Source: Lingula anatina (Eukaryota > Brachiopoda > Lingulata > Lingulida > Lingulidae). Taken from it: 25,000 nucleotides of DNA. This document shows positions 1-11,857 of the stretch, in pieces; the stretch's first letter is position 1; the number at the start of each line of letters is the position of its first letter. The notes beneath the pieces were generated by a model. The model searched no databases and had not been told where the DNA came from. It saw only the letters and a list, made by a program, of their open reading frames with translations. Made by a program: the position numbers and the translations under genes. The stretch lies in contig NW_019775645.1 in the NCBI RefSeq assembly GCF_001039355.2, positions 33,006-58,005 on the forward strand. Direction: 5' to 3'.

Positions 1-177
1 GGGGGGGGGGGATCAGTGCTTTTTGTACCTACCAGCAGAATAAATTTACTGAGCTGAGTTTGGCAACAGTTTGTCCTAGACATCATGCAGAACTAATTTC
101 TACTCATGTCTATTAATATTATGCTAACAACAGTGGTCTGTATACATAGCTCTCCTATAGACAGATAGCCAGTGTCT

Positions 178-226
178 GGGTGGTGGGGTGTGGTCACAGT
201 GGGGTGTGGTGGGGTGAGGAGTGAGA
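178..226. repeat. G-rich GGGTGTGGT tract
   Basis: The plus strand repeats GGTGGGGTGTGGT-like units twice, with several runs of three or four G. This is a low-complexity tract, and the G-runs could in principle form a quadruplex. No gene context is visible around it. Confidence 0.5.
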
Positions 227-298
227 TGAACTTGACCTTCAACCTTGCTTTTGCATGCTTATATTCATTCGGACAGCAGCAGTTGATCTATGGACTAA

Positions 299-545
299 GG
301 CTTCGTTCACATGGAATGTCTATTTTCTAAAAATCTATTTTCTATTCGCGCTATCTTATGATCACGGTCTGTGCCCTGAATATCCCGCCGCGTAATTACT
401 GGCAGCGCGAGCCAGTTACTTATAGTAACTTATAGTAACTGGCTCGTGCTGCCAGTAATTATGCTGGTCCACTACTGGTCCACTTCTATCTGCTGACTAT
501 ATGTTCTACTCTACACTACTTCTGACTACTTCATGTGAAGACACA
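299..545. mobile_element. Possible PIF/Harbinger-like element containing a strong hairpin
   Basis: The left end follows a TAA and reads GGCTTCGTTCACATGG, which resembles the ends of better-defined elements in this window. A right end is not clear; the closest match is the inverted TTCATGTGAAGACAC near 530-545. Just before it, at about 264-298, CATTCGGACAGCAGCAG and GGACTAA resemble the left end of the family at 22734, so this may be one element inserted into another at a TAA site. The interior holds the long hairpin at 393-461. The evidence for boundaries is weak. Confidence 0.3.
393..461. repeat. Inverted repeat with 26-bp arms (hairpin)
   Basis: The left arm is 393-418 and the right arm 436-461. 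They are reverse complements except for one base (GCGCGAG against GCACGAG). The 17-base loop contains a directly repeated CTTATAGTAA motif. There is no adjacent U-tract or gene, so a transcription role is not supported. It is more likely the core of a palindromic non-autonomous transposon. Confidence 0.8.
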
Positions 546-1228
546 AGACTGTAATGACAGTATATTGCAAATTCTTCTCCTTATATACTAATACACAAGG
601 ACAATTACATTACAGTGATTCCTTAAGCAAGTCAGAGATATTGAAGCCAATTAACAGAATTAAGACATATTGCAGGAGACCTTTAACACAATTAGACCAA
701 GGCTGATTTAAACTTTAACTAGAAGATGAAGCCATTAATGAAGTTATTCAATCCTAAAAACATTCTGCAGAACTTAATGTAATTTTAACTTGGACATCTA
801 AATACATTTACTATACACTGGCATCTGACTTGATTTGTATAGAAGTTTAATGTAATTTACTTAAATATTCACTTAATATAATTTTAAGACATCTAAATAT
901 AATTTAATTACATATAACTTGAACAAAAATAGGGATTTTCTGAAATTAAATTTGGCCATGAAATCACCTCTATGATACATTTTTTTTTCTGTATGAAAAC
1001 AAAAGCAATGGTATGAATAGTCCCTTTATTATCTGAGTTTAACCCACAATGGGACATAATTTTTATCCCAAGTAAACCACGTGATAATGAAGACAATGGG
1101 ATATGAGGAATTACATAATCTAGGTTTCTAAAGTCTGTGTTTAATGTTGTCTGAGGACAGATTTAGTTAAACCTGTTGATGTTGTGGCTGATGTCTCTGC
1201 CCTATCTTCAGTGAGGAGATCAGTCTAA

Positions 1229-1733
1229 GACCCCTTTAATTCCCATAGACTCCACCAGTCTATGTAGATCGATCCAACTCCGCAGAGACTTGCTCAGTGC
1301 AATCAGCTTAATTAAGGCCGCATTCACATCAAGTTGAGCCATGGCTCTACAAAGCCACAACCTAAATATGGCCACAACCTAAATGTGTCGTCCCAATGGA
1401 GCTGAGATTTAATGACTGTACCCCCGCAGGGACGACACATGGGGAGGCGTATGAGAGGCGGAGAGACTATTAAAAGATTAGGCGGTTTTCCTTTCATGTA
1501 TGTCCGCCATATTTAGGTCGTGGCTTTGTAGAGCCATGGCTCAACTTGATGTGAATGCGGCCTAAGTGATCTGCCTCCTCTGGTTTCCAACTTTACATAT
1601 AATCACCAGCTTTTCTGTATTCTACTCAATGTCAGAAGGAAACACCATTCACTTAAGATTAATGCACTCAGCAAGAGTCTCTGCAGAGTTGGATCGAACT
1701 ATGTAGATCAATAGCATATGTGAGAATGGAGCC
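1229..1733. mobile_element. Outer MITE-like element interrupted by another element
   Basis: Left sequence 1258-1301 (TATGTAGATCGATCCAACTC, then CGCAGAGACTTGCTCAG) matches the reverse complement of 1663-1712 with few changes. The outermost bases are less well matched. A TAA stands on each side (1226-1228 and 1734-1736), consistent with a 3-bp PIF/Harbinger target duplication. The right end read inward is GGCTCCATTCTCACA. No transposase frame is inside. The element contains the complete insertion at 1316-1562, so it is the older of the two. Confidence 0.65.
1316..1562. mobile_element. PIF/Harbinger-like MITE with near-perfect long inverted ends
   Basis: The element starts GGCCGCATTCACATCAAG and ends with the reverse complement. 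About 57 bases at each end pair almost perfectly, including GAGCCATGGCTC and the CTAAATATGGC segment. It is flanked by TAA at 1313-1315 and 1563-1565. The 247-bp length, long inverted ends, 3-bp TAA duplication and lack of coding sequence are typical of a miniature inverted-repeat element moved in trans by a Harbinger-type transposase. High arm identity suggests recent insertion. It sits inside the element at 1229-1733. Confidence 0.9.
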
Positions 1734-1944
1734 TAAGACCCTTTTCACATTGAGTGGTATACTAATATTTTAGGGATACAACTGGTACACTTTGAGATGT
1801 CTTATCATGTAAAAGGGGGGGGGTCAAGGATTTAAAACGTGGCAAATTAATTATAATAATAAGAATTGTAGAGAATATGTGGATAGGAAATTGATTTTCT
1901 CTTTTGTTGTTCATTATAGGTTTTTGTTATACTTTATTTAATTA

Positions 1945-2000
1945 TTTTTATTTATTTATTTATTTTATTTTTTTTTTTTTTTGGGGGGGGGGAGAGGGGG
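1945..2000. repeat. TTTA/poly-T tract followed by G-run
   Basis: TTTA-like units run into about 16 T and then about 10 G. This is simple low-complexity sequence, liable to length error in sequencing. Confidence 0.8.
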
Positions 2001-3842
2001 AGTGCCCCTAGAGCATGGAACCATCTGTGCCCCTCCCTGGCACAGCTGTCTTGGTGATATTGGTCATGACCCCAGACAGGTGAGGTTCCAGTCCACCTCA
2101 AGGTGACAAACTTCTTCCTGCTTTATCTTTATGAAGAGTGCAAAAACACCTTTTATTGCCTGTATGAATGCAGACAATTTGGCTTGAAGCTTGAAGACCT
2201 TTAGGCGTTGTTTATATTTATGATGAATTGTTGTTAAGTCTTGTACCAATGAATGGAAATGACGTTGTTTGTGGATATATATATATATAGTCTGTTATTA
2301 TCCCCACTCTCATACATCCTGCTCTTATCTTTACAAACTGGATTAAGTATCAAGTCCACTTCTGGTCACTTGAATTTGCTCCTTTTGGTTTTGAAAAGAT
2401 ATTTCAAAGTGGAAGCTTATCTTTGGTAATTAGTGGCATGTCTGCACATATTGAACATTACAAAATGGAAACTATATCATAAAGACTTAGTAAAAACTAA
2501 TATAAGCTCCTCATTCAGGTTTCGACACTCTGTATAATTTTAAAGATTTAATACATAATTCTGAAATGTTCTATCTAAAATAATCAGTTACACATTTTGA
2601 AGTATATTTATTATGTTCCTAATTTTACTACTGACTTTTACAATATAACAGTTGCTTGGTCATTTGATTATACTGGCATTGTTTCCTTTAAATGCATGGA
2701 ATCTGAGAGAAATATTGCTTCTCTGTACCGTTTTCCAAATAAAGACATACTGGCACTGTTTCTGTTTAATAATTTTAATAATTGTCAACAAACACAACTG
2801 AATACAAACCATTGTATACACCCTAAAGATACTGACCATCCATGTATGATGTATGCAAGCGGAATAAGTTGAGCGGTTCCTGCTGCTTTATCAACCCTTA
2901 CCTTCCATCACATTGATTGACAGGCCTGCAGTGATTAAGAAACACTGTAACAAATCAGCCAGACGCAGTTAATTAGTGTTTCCTAATTGACGTAATTTGT
3001 GAACTAGTTGGGCATTAAATATCCCATAAGGCACATGGGTCAGTAACAGGATGCATAGCGGGACTGTTAATTATTTCCATTTATGAATTATTAATTCAGG
3101 CATGAAATTGGCTAAAGTGGTGTTCTTGGCTGGGGTGGTAAACATCAGGCAGGGGAATAGGTTTTTAACGATACTGTGATATATTGCACATGAAAGAATA
3201 ATATATGGATTGATTGATGAAGGGTTTGTGTGGTGTGTTTTGGTCCTTGGAGAATTCTGTGAATTGGTCATATATCTGGCAATATAAGTGTGGATGATGT
3301 AGATTGTGCAAGTTTTTTTAATAACTTTTCACAGTAAGTTATATGCATTTCATTAAACTTTAGAGGACTCAGTGAAGCCAGTATTTGAAATATATTAATG
3401 AGAGAGAGAAAATTGAAGAAAGAAAAATAACCAAATGAATTTTGAAAACAAGGGGGTAATGAAAGGTGTTGACGAATTAACATAGCAAATTTGCTGCAAA
3501 TGAGGTTATCAACTTGATATCTTTTTACAAATATAAGTATTGAAAACTGGTGATTAAAAAATCCAGAAGTGATGAATGAATTTTAACTTTGAAATTCCCT
3601 TGCCTACTTGACTTTATTGACAGACCACTCAGGCATGTATTGGTTTAAGAAAATGACTGCCTCCATGCAGGAAGCTCAGATTACCCTTTTTTGAGTTTGC
3701 AATTGTCATCTTCTGTTGATCTTTATTTCAGTAATGAGATCAAGTCAGGCATTGTGTTGAGATAACACGATGTCATTTTACTGTTCAGTTTGCAAAGCCA
3801 CTGGATGATCAAATGCCGAGCCTTGTTTTTCTGTCTCCTCAG

Positions 3843-3903
3843 ATACGATGGCAGCAAATATTTACCCCCCCCCCTCCTCCTCCCCCTCCTCAGTGAAGAG
3901 ATG
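3843..3903 (+). CDS. Weak candidate exon, low-complexity Pro/Leu
   Basis: A good pyrimidine-rich acceptor (TTTTTCTGTCTCCTCAG) precedes 3843 and a GTAACT donor follows 3903. After one leading base the frame gives 20 residues: YDGSKYL, then a Pro/Leu run encoded by a C-rich tract, then SEEM. It ends in phase 0, which fits the supported exons downstream. Against it, the centre is a C/T simple tract that is likely to vary in length, and no family is recognisable. It may be chance. Confidence 0.2.
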
Positions 3904-4623
3904 GTAACTGATATTACAGTGACCGATATTCTATGTAGTTTTTGTTTATTGTGTCTTAGTTTATGTTGGGTCAAGCCTTTATCCGCTTTGTTTGACCATC
4001 AGATATAACTGTTATCTAAGGCCATGATTATGCAATTTTGATTTCCTGCTTTAAGATCGAATCGATTTTTGCCTCAGTTTTGAGTGGACGGCAAAAGGAT
4101 GTGCTAGAACTTTGACATTTTGCCAGCTTGGCCTTGGGCCGGTTCCAGTTTTAGTTGACCTTCTTTGATAGTAAGTTGTTAGTAAGTTGAATGGTGATCA
4201 TCTGTAAAAATGTTAAAAATAGGCAGTAATTTTAAGTGGTTTGTTGTACTTATATAGTGTAGCAATATTTCCTTCCTAATCACCAAAGAACTGATTTATT
4301 TTTTCCATGAAGAAGTATTTGCTGAATCCAGTTCCATTCAATAATACTTTATCCACCAAATGATTCATTAAAAGTGAATTCTCTTATAATACATTATTCC
4401 AGCGACATTTATCCATCATCTCAAATGGCCCCCATATCTTCCAAATCATTTTCTAATCTAAAAAGGAATTCGCCTCAATTTGTCAAACGACTCCCTCATG
4501 TGTACAGACCATTGCAGCAAATGGTCAATATTTGCTGAGCTCGATTGTGAGAGATTAGGAACGAGGGTCAGGCAAACATAAACACTGCATATTTCATTCA
4601 TAACTCCCTTCTTTCCCCTTCAG

Positions 4624-4739
4624 TCGATGGGTCAGCTTCAATCAATCAGGCTGTTCATTGATTTTCGTTTTTTGTCCCGCTCGGGTTTTTTTCTCCTTTG
4701 GATCAGTTTTGATCAGGATTGCTGTGCTTCTGGATTCAA
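4624..4739 (+). other. Candidate exon with strong splice sites, coding status unclear
   Basis: The acceptor (CTTCTTTCCCCTTCAG) and donor (CAA then GTGAGT) are both close to consensus and bracket 116 bases. Two frames are open, giving unremarkable Phe/Leu/Ser-rich peptides. To join in phase with 6698, the frame it would need has a stop. A join works only through an alternative acceptor two bases further in, at 6700. It could be a non-coding 5' exon, an exon skipped in some transcripts, or chance. Confidence 0.28.
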
Positions 4740-5171
4740 GTGAGTATTTATGATTGATTTGTGGTAGATTTTTTCATCTGTGGTTGTTGGGGCAGAATGT
4801 TTTCAGTTATTTAGCACACAATAGCCACCTATTAAGTCTTACAGATTGTTTTGAAATGGTTTCAGTTGAAAAGGCCATTTTTTGAGGCACTTGATGTAAA
4901 ATTTGATTTTAATTTAACAAATGTTAGTTTTAAGACTTCGAGTGAATTTGCCCAAATGTTACTGCCTATAGGAAATGGTTAATTGGCATTTGGACACACT
5001 CCTGTCTATGATAATATAAGGCTTAGAGTTAAAAAATTATTTTACATGGGTTACCATAGTAATATACAACTGATGCAGATTTCATGTCTGCTTCAGAAGT
5101 TAGTTGTGTTGTGTGAATATATAACAAACTGATCATGATTGTGGTCATTACGTTGTTGTTCACTTCTGTTT

Positions 5172-5173
<2 letters not shown>

Positions 5174-5236
<63 letters not shown>
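5174..5236. repeat. (AC)n microsatellite, about 31 units
   Basis: This is an uninterrupted dinucleotide run of 63 bases. Open frames across it, encoding Thr-His or Val-Cys repeats, are artefacts of the repeat. Perfect runs of this length are normally polymorphic. Confidence 0.97.
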
Positions 5237-5238
<2 letters not shown>

Positions 5239-5682
5239 CGCCATCAGATAGTTAAACCTGACTTGGCATTAAAGGCAGCTATTTTCATACCATCCTATAA
5301 TTATATTGATTTGTTTTCCCTAGCCTTATTTATCAGTCAATTTATAAAACTAATTTGCTGAATTCCTTAAATGTCCACGGTGGCTCTGACCTTAGGGACA
5401 ATTATTCTTGACACCCTGAATTTTGGGGTCTGTTGGAGGCTCCTCTCCCGTCAGCTCAAGGACCGATGCAGTGTTAGAGAGATTGTACTGGTTAGAAGCA
5501 AATTATTTATAAATGAGAAGTTTGTGCCCTATAATATAAGGTGCTAGAGAGCATAAACTGGGGAAAACGTAGTCATGGTGAGAAATCTGATACTCAGGGT
5601 GATAGAGAGTGTGGGCTTAGGGCATATGGCAAAGTAATGGTCTGTACCAGTACCCTGAATTTCGAGGTTTTTGGATTTACCA

Positions 5683-5686
<4 letters not shown>

Positions 5687-5722
<36 letters not shown>
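5687..5722. repeat. Poly-T tract, 36 bases
   Basis: This is a pure T run on the plus strand. It could mark the A-tail of a minus-strand retrocopy, but I see no recognisable retroelement or processed gene to its left. The stated length may reflect sequencing slippage. Confidence 0.9.
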
Positions 5723-5723
<1 letters not shown>

Positions 5724-5792
5724 ATATATGAATTCAAAACCTGAATTAGATATAAAACATTATAAGAAATCAAGAGTTCAATTATCTCGGTT

Positions 5793-5843
5793 ATGGACTC
5801 ATCACTCGCCCAAGGCAGATCTCAGATATCAAATGTCACAAAT
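5793..5843 (+). CDS. Possible first coding exon of the unrecognised gene
   Basis: An ATG at 5793 opens 17 codons (MDSSLAQGRSQISNVTN) that end at a strong GTAAGT donor (5844-5849). The exon ends in phase 0, as the exon at 6698 requires. The same frame is open a little further back (stop near 5763), and an AG before AGTTCAATT would also allow this to be an internal exon. The start codon is therefore a choice, not a certainty. The peptide is polar, lacks a signal sequence and matches nothing I know. Support is the donor, the phase and the open frame only. Confidence 0.4.
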
Positions 5844-6697
5844 GTAAGTATGGCTTATGGTGACAACTGTGAAAATTTCTTTGGTATGTACTAGCAAGCC
5901 ACAAAAAATAGACCTGGAATAAAACAGAATATCCTGAGGCCCCATTCAATTTCCTCTGACATTTAAAATAAGTCATTAAGTAAGGCTGACTAAAGGAGCT
6001 AATTGTCCTTTCAGGTGATTCTTAGTGAAATGCAACTTAGTTGGCTGATATTCTTAAGTCTTTGCTGAGGCTAATTTTCCAATTTAGCCATTTTGAGAAA
6101 CAGCGAGGGTCTCAGAACTGGAGGTTTTTGTTATTTCTTAAAACTGCAGTTTGTGGCAATTAATGCATTAAAAATTTTGTGCTTCACTGACTATGTATAT
6201 TATTTATGGAGTTCCATCTGAGGAGTCCCGTTTATTTACCACAGTTGTGTCTTTCAATAATCTAGTCTCATTGTGTTGAACAGTTAGGACAGTTATCTCA
6301 GATGTAATTGCCATTGAATGTGTCGTTAATTTAAGTGTAGAGATGAGTTTCTGGTTGATTGTGCTGTTGTGACCAAGAGTTCACCTAACACAATGCTTAT
6401 AGTTCAATGCTCTATATTACCTTGAGCATAGACTTCTTGACCAGTACAACCAAGGCAATAAAAAGTTTTTCATTTTTGACTAGAATTATTTCATTTAGCT
6501 GTGAGAAAATTTAAATTAATTTAAATTGGCAATAGTAGTCCAGAGGTAGTATGCAGCCTGGCAGTCAAGCTGTATCAATTTATTTGTTTGTTTGTTTGTT
6601 TGTCTCACTTATATCTCCTAAGGGCCCTTGCAGCACCGTTAACTTAAATGATATGGAGTATAGTGCACCACTGATGTTAGTGTTCTTGTTGTTACAG
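5844..6697 (+). other. Intron between the first two candidate exons
   Basis: It starts GTAAGT and ends TTCTTGTTGTTACAG. It includes a short TTTG repeat near 6580-6605. There is no other exon-like or mobile-element signal. Confidence 0.4.
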
Positions 6698-6790
6698 AGT
6701 GTGTATGGCAGATTGCCTGGCATAGCAGAACTTGACGAAGACGACAACGAGGAGGAAGAGGAGGAGGAAGAAGATGCTGTAACTGAGGAG
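6698..6790 (+). CDS. Exon encoding an acidic (Glu/Asp) stretch of an unrecognised protein
   Basis: The exon follows TTGTTGTTACAG and ends at a GTGGGT donor after codon GAG. It holds 31 codons, phase 0 at both ends: SVYGRLPGIAELDEDDN, then a run of eight Glu, then DAVTEE. The acidic run is built from mixed GAG/GAA codons rather than a pure triplet repeat, which favours real coding. Acidic linkers like this occur in many cytoplasmic and nuclear proteins and do not identify a family. An alternative acceptor two bases in (at 6700) would change the phase of the upstream junction. The next supported exon is at 13260. Confidence 0.6.
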
Positions 6791-8413
6791 GTGGGTTTTG
6801 CAATTCATCTTCTTCAAGGAAATACTGTACAAAAAAAAACTATGTGAAAAGTTGTAACCCCCTCTTCAAAGTAAGTGACAAGGCCAGATATTTTTACTAT
6901 GTACCTATCTGTTTTATTGCACATCCCCCAACCCCTACTCCACAAACACACACTTTACCAAGAGCCCTATATTTCATCTTTGCACCTATTTATCAGAAAT
7001 TCCACATATCCTTTTCTCTCCGTTTTGCACAGGTGATTCACAAGTGCATGTCATTATTGCTTCTCTGGGAAATAGTTTACCAATCAGAGCAGTGGAGAAG
7101 CTATAAGGAAGTGTAAATTATAGATAATATATGTAACACATTGTTTCCAGGAAGAAGCTGCAACTCTATGATGAATTATTTTCACTCCAACAAACATCTT
7201 GTCACTGTTTACAAACTGTTTGTTGGGTCCTATCAAATGTATGGTAAACTAGAAAACTTGGATTACCCACAAGTTGATTTTGATACAAGAAATGGGTCAA
7301 AATGTTAAATTCAGAGATCAACGAAAGTACATAGCATCGAAAGTTAGAACAAAAAAAAAAATAATAATAGGATAATAATAATAAAAGGTTCATGAACAAC
7401 TTGAACATTTCTCAGTGAATCTAATAGCTCTGTCTGCCACATAAATGCAGAATTCTAAATCATATTATGCTACCAGTCCAGCCTATTAATATGTATGTAA
7501 GTTGTGAAACGCAGAATGCTATTACCCGCTACTCAGGCTCAGCAGTAATAAATTTTATTGTCGATATAAAAAGAATATAGGCATGTTTGTTCTCTCCCAT
7601 CACACATATATCAAAGGTGGATGCCCCTAGCTGGACTGATTTCCCACAAGGCACCTGTTATAGTGATGTCTTTTTTTCTGCAAAAAACCATATACTTCAT
7701 GTTTTTTAAGATGCACACATGTGGAAATGACACTTAGCTATTGATCACAGTATTTCTCAAGATGTTGACAAAAAATGTAGATTTTGTGAAAATGTGAAGG
7801 GGTGTTTACTTAGTCATCGTGATTTCTCCTCTTGACTTGAGGGGGTTTGTATAAGTCTTTATTAACACAGGTCATATGTTGCAAAGAATTATAATTTAAG
7901 AGGGACACAAGATTTTAAAAAGCACACTTAAAACTGTCACAAATTGGTCATATGGTTTATAAGTAGCATTTATTGGGAGGAAATTGCAGTTGTATGAGTG
8001 AAAAAGAACACTTTGCTGTCAAAACTTCATTTTGGTTATATATATATATATGTGGGAAATCACCTGAAAATATTTAATAAGGGATTTTGACTTGAATTAT
8101 GCGCTTCTAGATTTGATCCCATTAAATTTTATTGCAGTGATTGAATAACGCCTTCAATTACTAGAGTCTTATTGAGAAATAAGAGAGGTACTCGGTGACC
8201 TCGCTGTGAGGGGGCCAGGGAATCTTTTCATACTTGGCAGAGAATTTTATCAGCTGTATTAGAGGCTACCATAACACCTATGGCTGTATTCTCTGATGAT
8301 TGTCTCTTGTTAGACATAAGAGTGTCAGAGTGGTAATAAAAATAGAGTTGCAACGAAATACTTCATCAGTTAGATGTGAATAGATGGAAATTTAAGTCAC
8401 ACAGTGAGTGTTA

Positions 8414-8475
8414 GGCCGAGTTCACAACCAGTTGATACGCGAACTAATTAGTCCGCAGATCATATAAGGCATGCC
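8414..8475 (+). mobile_element. Remnant left end of the 22734-type MITE family
   Basis: After TTA (8411-8413) the sequence GGCCGAGTTCACAACC begins. It continues with GAACTAATTAGTCCGCAGATC and ATATAAGGCATGCCC. This lines up with GGACTAACAGGTCTGCAGATC and AAATATGGCTGACCC in the elements at 15925 and 16676. I cannot find a matching right end, so it is a truncated or decayed copy. Confidence 0.5.
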
Positions 8476-9562
8476 CTTCACAATTGATTCCTGCCTTCAT
8501 TGCGCTCAGGAAATTATTTTCTTTAATTTTAGCAATTTTTCCTTTGTCACCAATTAAGGCATGACAATCACAAAATATTTACAAATAACTATGTAGACTT
8601 CTTCTCACCCTAAGTTTCTAAGTTTTGATCAACTTGCATATTGAAAATGGTATTCAAATTTTGTTTGTGATGGTAAAATTAAAAATTGAGAGCTGTAAAT
8701 GGTAATTTCCTTGATAATTTTGGACAAGGTATACCTTGGTGATTAATGGGAAAATGCTAAAATTTCCAGAAAAATTTGGGCAAATTTTCTGTTTGCTATA
8801 TTAAGGTTTACACACCCTGTTTGCCTTTGCCAACAGGTTCTGAGGACACTTTTAACATGTCTCTGTGAGAAACAAGCGTTGATCTAATTAGAGTATCTTG
8901 ATTGGTGCAAATGTTCTCACTGCTATGTCTAAGTGAGGTCTAGTATTTCACAAAGACATCAGTGTCCCTCTTTCCATCTCCAACAGTTGTCTACCCCAAC
9001 TGCAGACCTAAAAATGATGACTCATTTCCCAAAGAACCACTTTATTCCCAAATGTCACTTTTGATTGCTCAACCTCAATCTCTTTCTTTATCCCTATCCA
9101 ACAGGGGGATTTACATGTATTTTTTAAAAGCTTTTGTAACAAAAACAGTCTTCATTTTTTTATTGCATTTGGGGTTTATTATTTGTTAGCACTACCCCCA
9201 TGCCCAGAACTTCAGGGTGCCTGTCAGACTGCAAGCCGCCTCTTCTACCACACATTTATTTTAACCAAACAGATTTAACCTTTCCCCTCACTCTTGCTCC
9301 GTAGTTTACACCTCTCTCTGACAGGAGTGTTAATGTTCCACGATTTGCAGACAACTCTTTTTGAGTTGTGGCATTGCTGAGAGATAAACTAGCAGTAATC
9401 TTAGAACATTCTTGTCTGCTGAGTAGTCGCTTGCCTCTTGGATATTTTTTAACCTCCCAGGGAAGTTCATGATTAGCTATAACACTGGATAGTATCAGCC
9501 GGCTGGGTGGTGGGAAGAATACTGCATAGAGGAGTTGTATATTGGCTGAAGTAAGATAAATA

Positions 9563-9594
9563 GTGTGTGTGTGTGCGTGTGCGTGCGTGCGTGT
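9563..9594. repeat. GT/GC-rich dinucleotide repeat
   Basis: An imperfect GT run drifts into GTGC and CGTG units. Confidence 0.85.
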
Positions 9595-9735
9595 CAGGCA
9601 CTGGTTTAAAGGCAGTATGTAGTTATCAGAAAGTGCTTGTGTTATTTAGCATGTTTCCAAACATAAAAGAACAACTGAAAACAAGTTATCTTAGAATACA
9701 TCTATGCATAAATAGGTTTACTTGGGTAACTGTAT

Positions 9736-9757
9736 TGTCTGTCTGTCTATCTGTCTC
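9736..9757. repeat. CTGT tetranucleotide repeat
   Basis: A short imperfect CTGT/CTAT run. Confidence 0.8.
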
Positions 9758-11857
9758 AAGGTATATTTAGCTCTAAATTGTTTTGCTTTGATAACATTTC
9801 ATAAGAATTTTTTTTTACTTTGCATTAAGTGGATTAATTGTGTTTTTTGAGATTGAACAATTCTATCAAGATTGTGAAATAGACATTTAAAAAACAGGTT
9901 ATAGAATTTTTGCTGTGTAATCTCTTTATAGATTGCTAGAGTTAAGTTCTTTTCATGTTCAAGGTCATGCTTTTTATTATCAGGTCTATCAGCTCTTCCC
10001 TTTTAGAAACTTCTTGCACACTTTATTTTTTTTCACAACAGAGAGTCTGTCTGCCAACATGACCTTTCCATTTTCATCATTCATAAGAACCCCTGACATA
10101 ATTTATGGTACCTAAGAATTTTGTATGTTGTATTTGCTGTTAAGCAGGAAACATTCTACAAAAGAGAAAGTGAACAAAATGGTCTGAAAGCATTTTTGTG
10201 TTTACCGTTGCTAGGAGATAGATGGTATGGAGGCTGCAGTGTAGAGAAATTTATTTTGCCAGTGTGAGCTGTGTATATAAATATAACAACATGTGGGGCC
10301 TGTATGTTTCATGTACTTCTGGGACTGTATTATTTTTTAAGACAAATAAGTACCTCAATGTTTCATTTTGCTGAAGTGCTGCCCTTAATCTACATTTGAC
10401 AATTTTTTTAAAGTGCACATCTCATTTGTGTAAGTGAAATTGAGCAGATAATGAACTTTCTAAATTCCTCTTTCCACTTTCCAAACTTTCCAAATTTATA
10501 ATCTCCCAACAGCACCCTAATAGATGAAAGAATAATGAATAAAAAATCAAATCAAATGTAAAAGATAAAAAATATACCCGGGTACTCCATCATCTTAATC
10601 TACTGCTACAAACAGTGAAATGCTGATTCTTAGTAATTATATAAAAGAAAGGCTGGACTAAAATCTGCATTCAGAATATGAAATCATGAAACCATTACTG
10701 ACGAATAGTTATGATATATAAACATCACCATTTGGAATGAACTTAAAAAGTGATGTTATGTGTTTTCCCATTCACATCATTATACTGGTAGTAGTACAGT
10801 ACAAAGCACAGGGTGGTAGATGGACTCGTACATGCACACTTTAGGAAAAATCTCAGCAGGCTCCTTACGTCATAGCTGGCGGAGAGATATTTTACTGATT
10901 ATTCACCATCTTCATTCAGCCAGCCATGCAATTCTCCCTGCTGATTTATTGAATCTGTTAAATTATTCCACTAAGTTGGGGGATGTTTGAATAACAAAAC
11001 CCATTGACCCAAGAGAAAAAAAAAGATGTGTGAAATCATTTTTGTGAATTGCACCCTGTGGAATTGCGTTGATCAGTGCAGAGGGTTTTTATTTCAACAT
11101 CAGCAAAAAAAAATGTGTTTATCTCTTGTCAGGCCAGTGGAATAAGTAAAAGACTTTGTCTCAAGCTAGTTTGGCTTAGGATTTGAAGTTTGAGGATTTG
11201 AAGTAAAAATATTGGGGAGGGGAGCGGGGCCAGAAAGGCTGTACTATAGTATATATTTAGATTCATAGAAAGGAATACTTATTTAAGAATGTTGTTTCTC
11301 ATTATGATGTGAAAGTTCTCTCTTAGTGCCCGTGATAAAAAAAGTTACAAAACAAAGACAAAATATAGACATGGCCTGCCAGAAAATGATCACGCAGCTT
11401 GACTTTTTAACATAAATAAAACATGTTTCTCCAAGGTAGTACTGTGACTGAAAAAATACTTTATAGTCGACATTAATTCTGTTATGGCCTCATACCTCTT
11501 TTGTCAACTTGACAGCCGTTAATCATCTGTTTTCACCATTTTGTTTTTTATGCAGTGATTATGTAGCACACTGTGCAACTCTTACCCCAAAGTGGCTTCT
11601 CCCCCAGTTGGTGCCACATATTTATTTTTATTTACCATGTGTAGCTACTCCTCCTTTATTAGATTTAGCAGAATTAAAGTGCCTAAGATTTGTAGTTACA
11701 TTGCAATTTTCTGAACCACTTTAGCATTTGAGTTTGACAGTAATTTGAACTTGTTGCAATTAGATTTTCACAGCGCTGTCTTTGATGATCATTTTGCAAT
11801 GAATCTGTGCATTTGTACTGAAGTTACCAATTGATATCAGAAATTTTGTGATATATA

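Larger units (their letters stand above)
1..5792. other. Upstream or intronic DNA before the first supported exon
   Basis: No exon in this stretch is well supported. The DNA is AT-rich with short open frames only. It holds a G-run at the very start, a GT/G-rich tract (about 178-226), a hairpin (393-461), a nested pair of inverted-repeat elements (1229-1733), a T-rich then G-rich tract (1945-2000), two weak exon candidates (3843-3903 and 4624-4739), and an (AC)n microsatellite (5174-5236). The parts between these, including 546-1228, 2001-3842 and 3904-4623, show nothing I can name. Whether this is 5' flank or an upstream intron depends on whether 5793-5843 is the first coding exon. Confidence 0.5.

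Noticed and set aside
5029-5361. Frames encoding Val-Cys or Thr-His runs on both strands
   Set aside because: They are products of the (AC)n microsatellite, not genes.
8180-8275. Open frame EVLGDLAVRGPGNLFILG-like
   Set aside because: No acceptor before it and no donor after it; about 30 codons only.
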